Origin: an uncultured Gammaproteobacteria bacterium
GTDB taxonomy: Bacteria > Pseudomonadota > Gammaproteobacteria > Steroidobacterales > Woeseiaceae
Direction: 5' to 3'
Assembly (NCBI GenBank): GCA_938003715.1
Contig: CALKYK010000580.1
Location: 1 to 6,644 of the forward strand
DNA: 6,644 nucleotides
In this document: piece after piece, positions 5,436 to 6,644 of the stretch
Position numbering within the stretch: the first letter of the stretch is position 1
How the letters are laid out: the number at the start of each line of letters is the position of its first letter
The notes under the pieces: generated by a model
Database searches by the model: none
What the model saw: only the letters and a program-made list of their open reading frames with translations
Told to the model about the DNA's origin: nothing
Position numbers and translations under genes: made by a program

Positions 5436-5873
5436 TTGATTGCCCTGATCCAGCGAGTCACCGAGGCCGGCGTCGCCGTGGGCGGCGAAACGAAAGGCCG
5501 GATCGGCCCCGGGCTTCTGGTGCTGCTTGCCGTCCAGCCGGACGATACGCCCGCCACCGTAACCCGCATGGTCGAACGGGTGCTGACCTACCGCGTCTTT
5601 CCCGACGCGGACGGACGCATGAACCTGAGCCTGCTGGACTGCGGCCTGGCGCTGCTCGTAGTGCCGCAGTTCACGCTGGCCGCGGATACGCGCAAGGGTA
5701 CCCGCGCGAGCTTCACGCGGGCCGCTAATCCGGACAAGGGCCGGGATTATTTCGAACGATTCGTGGCCGCCTGTGCCGAACGAATGGAGGACGTGGAAAC
5801 CGGGGTTTTCGGCGCTGATATGCAGGTCTCGCTGGTCAACGACGGCCCGGTTACGTTCTGGCTGCAGGCGTGA
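5436..5873 (+). CDS. dtd: D-aminoacyl-tRNA deacylase
   Basis: A 145-residue cytoplasmic enzyme, full length for DTD. It removes D-amino acids (and glycine mischarged on tRNA-Ala) from tRNA, protecting translation. It opens with MIALIQRVTEAGVAVGGE, the family N-terminus, which supports the TTG start at 5436; there is no ATG or GTG in frame between an upstream TGA (5400-5402) and this codon. PQFTLAADTRKGTR at 77-90 includes the active-site Thr80 region, and QVSLVNDGPVTFWLQA closes the protein. Gly137-Pro138 is the cross-subunit cis-proline motif that rejects L-aminoacyl substrates. The commonest form of the first motif is SQFTL; here residue 77 is proline. The Shine-Dalgarno is weak (GGAC about 12 nt upstream). 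dtd precedes tatA by 111 nt on the same strand; the relation is probably only positional. Confidence 0.96.
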   Translation: MIALIQRVTEAGVAVGGETKGRIGPGLLVLLAVQPDDTPATVTRMVERVLTYRVFPDADGRMNLSLLDCGLALLVVPQFTLAADTRKGTRASFTRAANPDKGRDYFERFVAACAERMEDVETGVFGADMQVSLVNDGPVTFWLQA

Positions 5874-5904
5874 CGCGAGTTGGGTTTTGACGCTCCTGCG
5901 GCGG

Positions 5905-5910
5905 TATCAT
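5905..5910 (+). promoter_or_regulatory. Possible -10 element for tatA
   Basis: TATCAT, 75 nt before the tatA ATG, in a context (GCGGTATCATTGGC) resembling the -10 region in front of dtd. TTGACG at 5887-5892 is a good -35 match but sits only 12 nt away, too close for a standard sigma-70 promoter, so I hold this weakly. Confidence 0.2.
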
Positions 5911-5922
5911 TGGCACATTGGA

Positions 5923-5952
5923 GCCCCGCCGGAAACGGGGCCGTATTTTCTT
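5923..5952 (+). terminator. Hairpin with T-rich tail between dtd and tatA
   Basis: GCCCCG (5923-5928), loop CCGGAAA, CGGGGC (5936-5941), followed by CGTATTTTCTT. This is the shape of an intrinsic terminator with a six-pair all-GC stem. It lies 50 nt after the dtd stop and 33 nt before tatA. It may end dtd transcripts or, if tatA is read from dtd or from a promoter just upstream, act as a partial attenuator. Confidence 0.5.
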
Positions 5953-5984
5953 AGAAGGAACGGATCCAACCGGGAGTTTCAAAA

Positions 5985-6221
5985 ATGCTGTCCAGGATCA
6001 GTATCTGGCAATTATTGATCGTGCTGGTGATCGCAATCGCCATCTTCGGCACCAAGCGCCTGAAGACGCTCGGCTCCGACCTAGGCAGCGCAGTGAAGGG
6101 CTTCCGCAGCGCGATGGACGACGCCGAAAAGGAAAAGCCCGAGCAAATCGATAACAAGGCCGAGGACGCGAGCTTCGACTCGACGCCGGCCGAAGAGTCG
6201 AAAAAAGAAAACCACGCGTAA
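5985..6221 (+). CDS. tatA: Sec-independent protein translocase subunit TatA
   Basis: A 78-residue protein, typical of TatA, the subunit that assembles at the inner membrane to let folded twin-arginine proteins cross. The N-terminus MLSRISIWQLL leads into a single membrane helix (about 7-21). A hinge FGTKRLK (21-27) follows, then an amphipathic helix (LGSDLGSAVKGFRSAMDD, about 29-46). The polar Gln in the ISIWQ segment matches that of Escherichia coli TatA. The tail from about 47 is charged and variable, as usual. The ATG has a GGAG ribosome site (5973-5976) spaced by 8 nt. tatB starts 15 nt after the stop, so the pair is an operon. A client is visible in the same window: the twin-arginine lipoprotein at 3855-4943. 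Confidence 0.94.
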   Translation: MLSRISIWQLLIVLVIAIAIFGTKRLKTLGSDLGSAVKGFRSAMDDAEKEKPEQIDNKAEDASFDSTPAEESKKENHA

Positions 6222-6236
6222 AAGCGGGCACTCGCA

Positions 6237-6644
6237 ATGTTTGGCGTCAGCGGCGGGGAGCTCGTCCTCCTGCTCCTTATCGGCCTGGTCGTGCTCGGCC
6301 CGGAGCGGCTGCCGCGCGTCGCCAACAAGCTCGGCTCGTGGCTCGGCCAGGCGCGTCGCATGACGCGCGTCATGAAACGCCAGCTCGAAGACGAGCTCGA
6401 CCTGAACAAGACACTGAACACCAGGCCACCCGCATCGAAGACCGCGTCGCTGCCTTCGTACAAGCCGCCGCGTGACGACGACACGTTTTCACCCGCGCAC
6501 GGCGAGGAAGACGTCGGCACCGGCGTCGGCGACGCGATCTACGACGACGAGTCCGACCTCGCCGTGACCGAAGCGGAGCGAGAGACCCTTGCGGCGAGCG
6601 GCGAACCAGCGGAAACGGAAGCGAAACGCGAAACGATCGCTGCG
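6237..6644 (+). CDS. tatB: Sec-independent protein translocase subunit TatB, 3' end beyond window
   Basis: 136 codons are present with no stop before the window end, so the gene is partial at its 3' end. TatB forms the twin-arginine signal receptor with TatC. The start MFGVSGGELVLLLLIGLVVLGPERLP is the TatB signature: Glu8 within the membrane helix, and the Gly21-Pro22 hinge followed by ERLP. An amphipathic helix rich in Arg, Lys and Glu follows (about 27-57, WLGQARRMTRVMKRQLEDEL). From about residue 60 the tail is Pro, Asp, Glu and Ala rich and looks disordered, which is common in longer TatB proteins. The start is ATG 6237-6239; its ribosome site is weak (GCGGGC), consistent with coupling to tatA 15 nt upstream. 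A tatC gene would be expected next but lies outside the window. Confidence 0.93.
   Translation, partial: MFGVSGGELVLLLLIGLVVLGPERLPRVANKLGSWLGQARRMTRVMKRQLEDELDLNKTLNTRPPASKTASLPSYKPPRDDDTFSPAHGEEDVGTGVGDAIYDDESDLAVTEAERETLAASGEPAETEAKRETIAA

Noticed and set aside
5084..5569. Minus-strand frame of 161 codons, and plus-strand frame 5088-5402, in the dtd upstream region
   Set aside because: Both are low-complexity Arg/Pro/Gly peptides. The minus one runs into the opposite strand of dtd, and neither has a domain or convincing ribosome site.
5951..6520. Minus-strand open frame of 189 codons opposite tatA and tatB
   Set aside because: It is Ser/Arg-rich shadow sequence antisense to two well-recognised Tat genes.

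Overview
The window is high-GC, densely coded bacterial chromosome. The Dtd, TatA and TatB sequences look gammaproteobacterial, as do the TRAP transporter proteins of the mannitol/chloroaromatic (2-oxo acid) subfamily. No genus can be assigned. There is no rRNA, tRNA, insertion sequence, phage gene or CRISPR array.

Layout. (1) 1-1407, plus strand: the last codons of what is probably a TRAP small permease (dctQ type), overlapping by a TTGA stop/start a complete large permease (dctM type). (2) 1430-1455: a strong GC hairpin between convergent genes. (3) 1469-4943, minus strand, read from high to low coordinates: a TRAP solute-binding lipoprotein with a twin-arginine signal, then 25 nt later a class I methyltransferase-like protein of unassigned function, then a small two-span membrane protein resembling DUF3592, then a small lipoprotein. 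(4) 4944-5435: a 492-nt divergent intergenic region. It has an AT-rich part with a candidate promoter and operator-like dyad for the binding-protein gene, then a GC-rich part able to form several hairpins. (5) 5436-6644, plus strand: dtd (D-aminoacyl-tRNA deacylase), tatA and a tatB cut by the window end. tatC would be expected just beyond.

How the parts relate. Binding protein and large permease belong to the same TRAP subfamily and probably form one transporter for a small carboxylate, perhaps a 2-oxo or 2-hydroxy acid. They are split onto opposite strands with three unrelated genes between them, unlike the usual dctPQM order. The binding protein carries a Tat-type lipoprotein signal, and the Tat translocase genes lie about 1 kb away on the other strand.

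The least explained elements are the methyltransferase-like protein, the structured intergenic region at 5121-5276 and the repeat cluster in front of the small lipoprotein gene. Most of the window is otherwise ordinary core and transport gene content. I did not find a clear new biological system.
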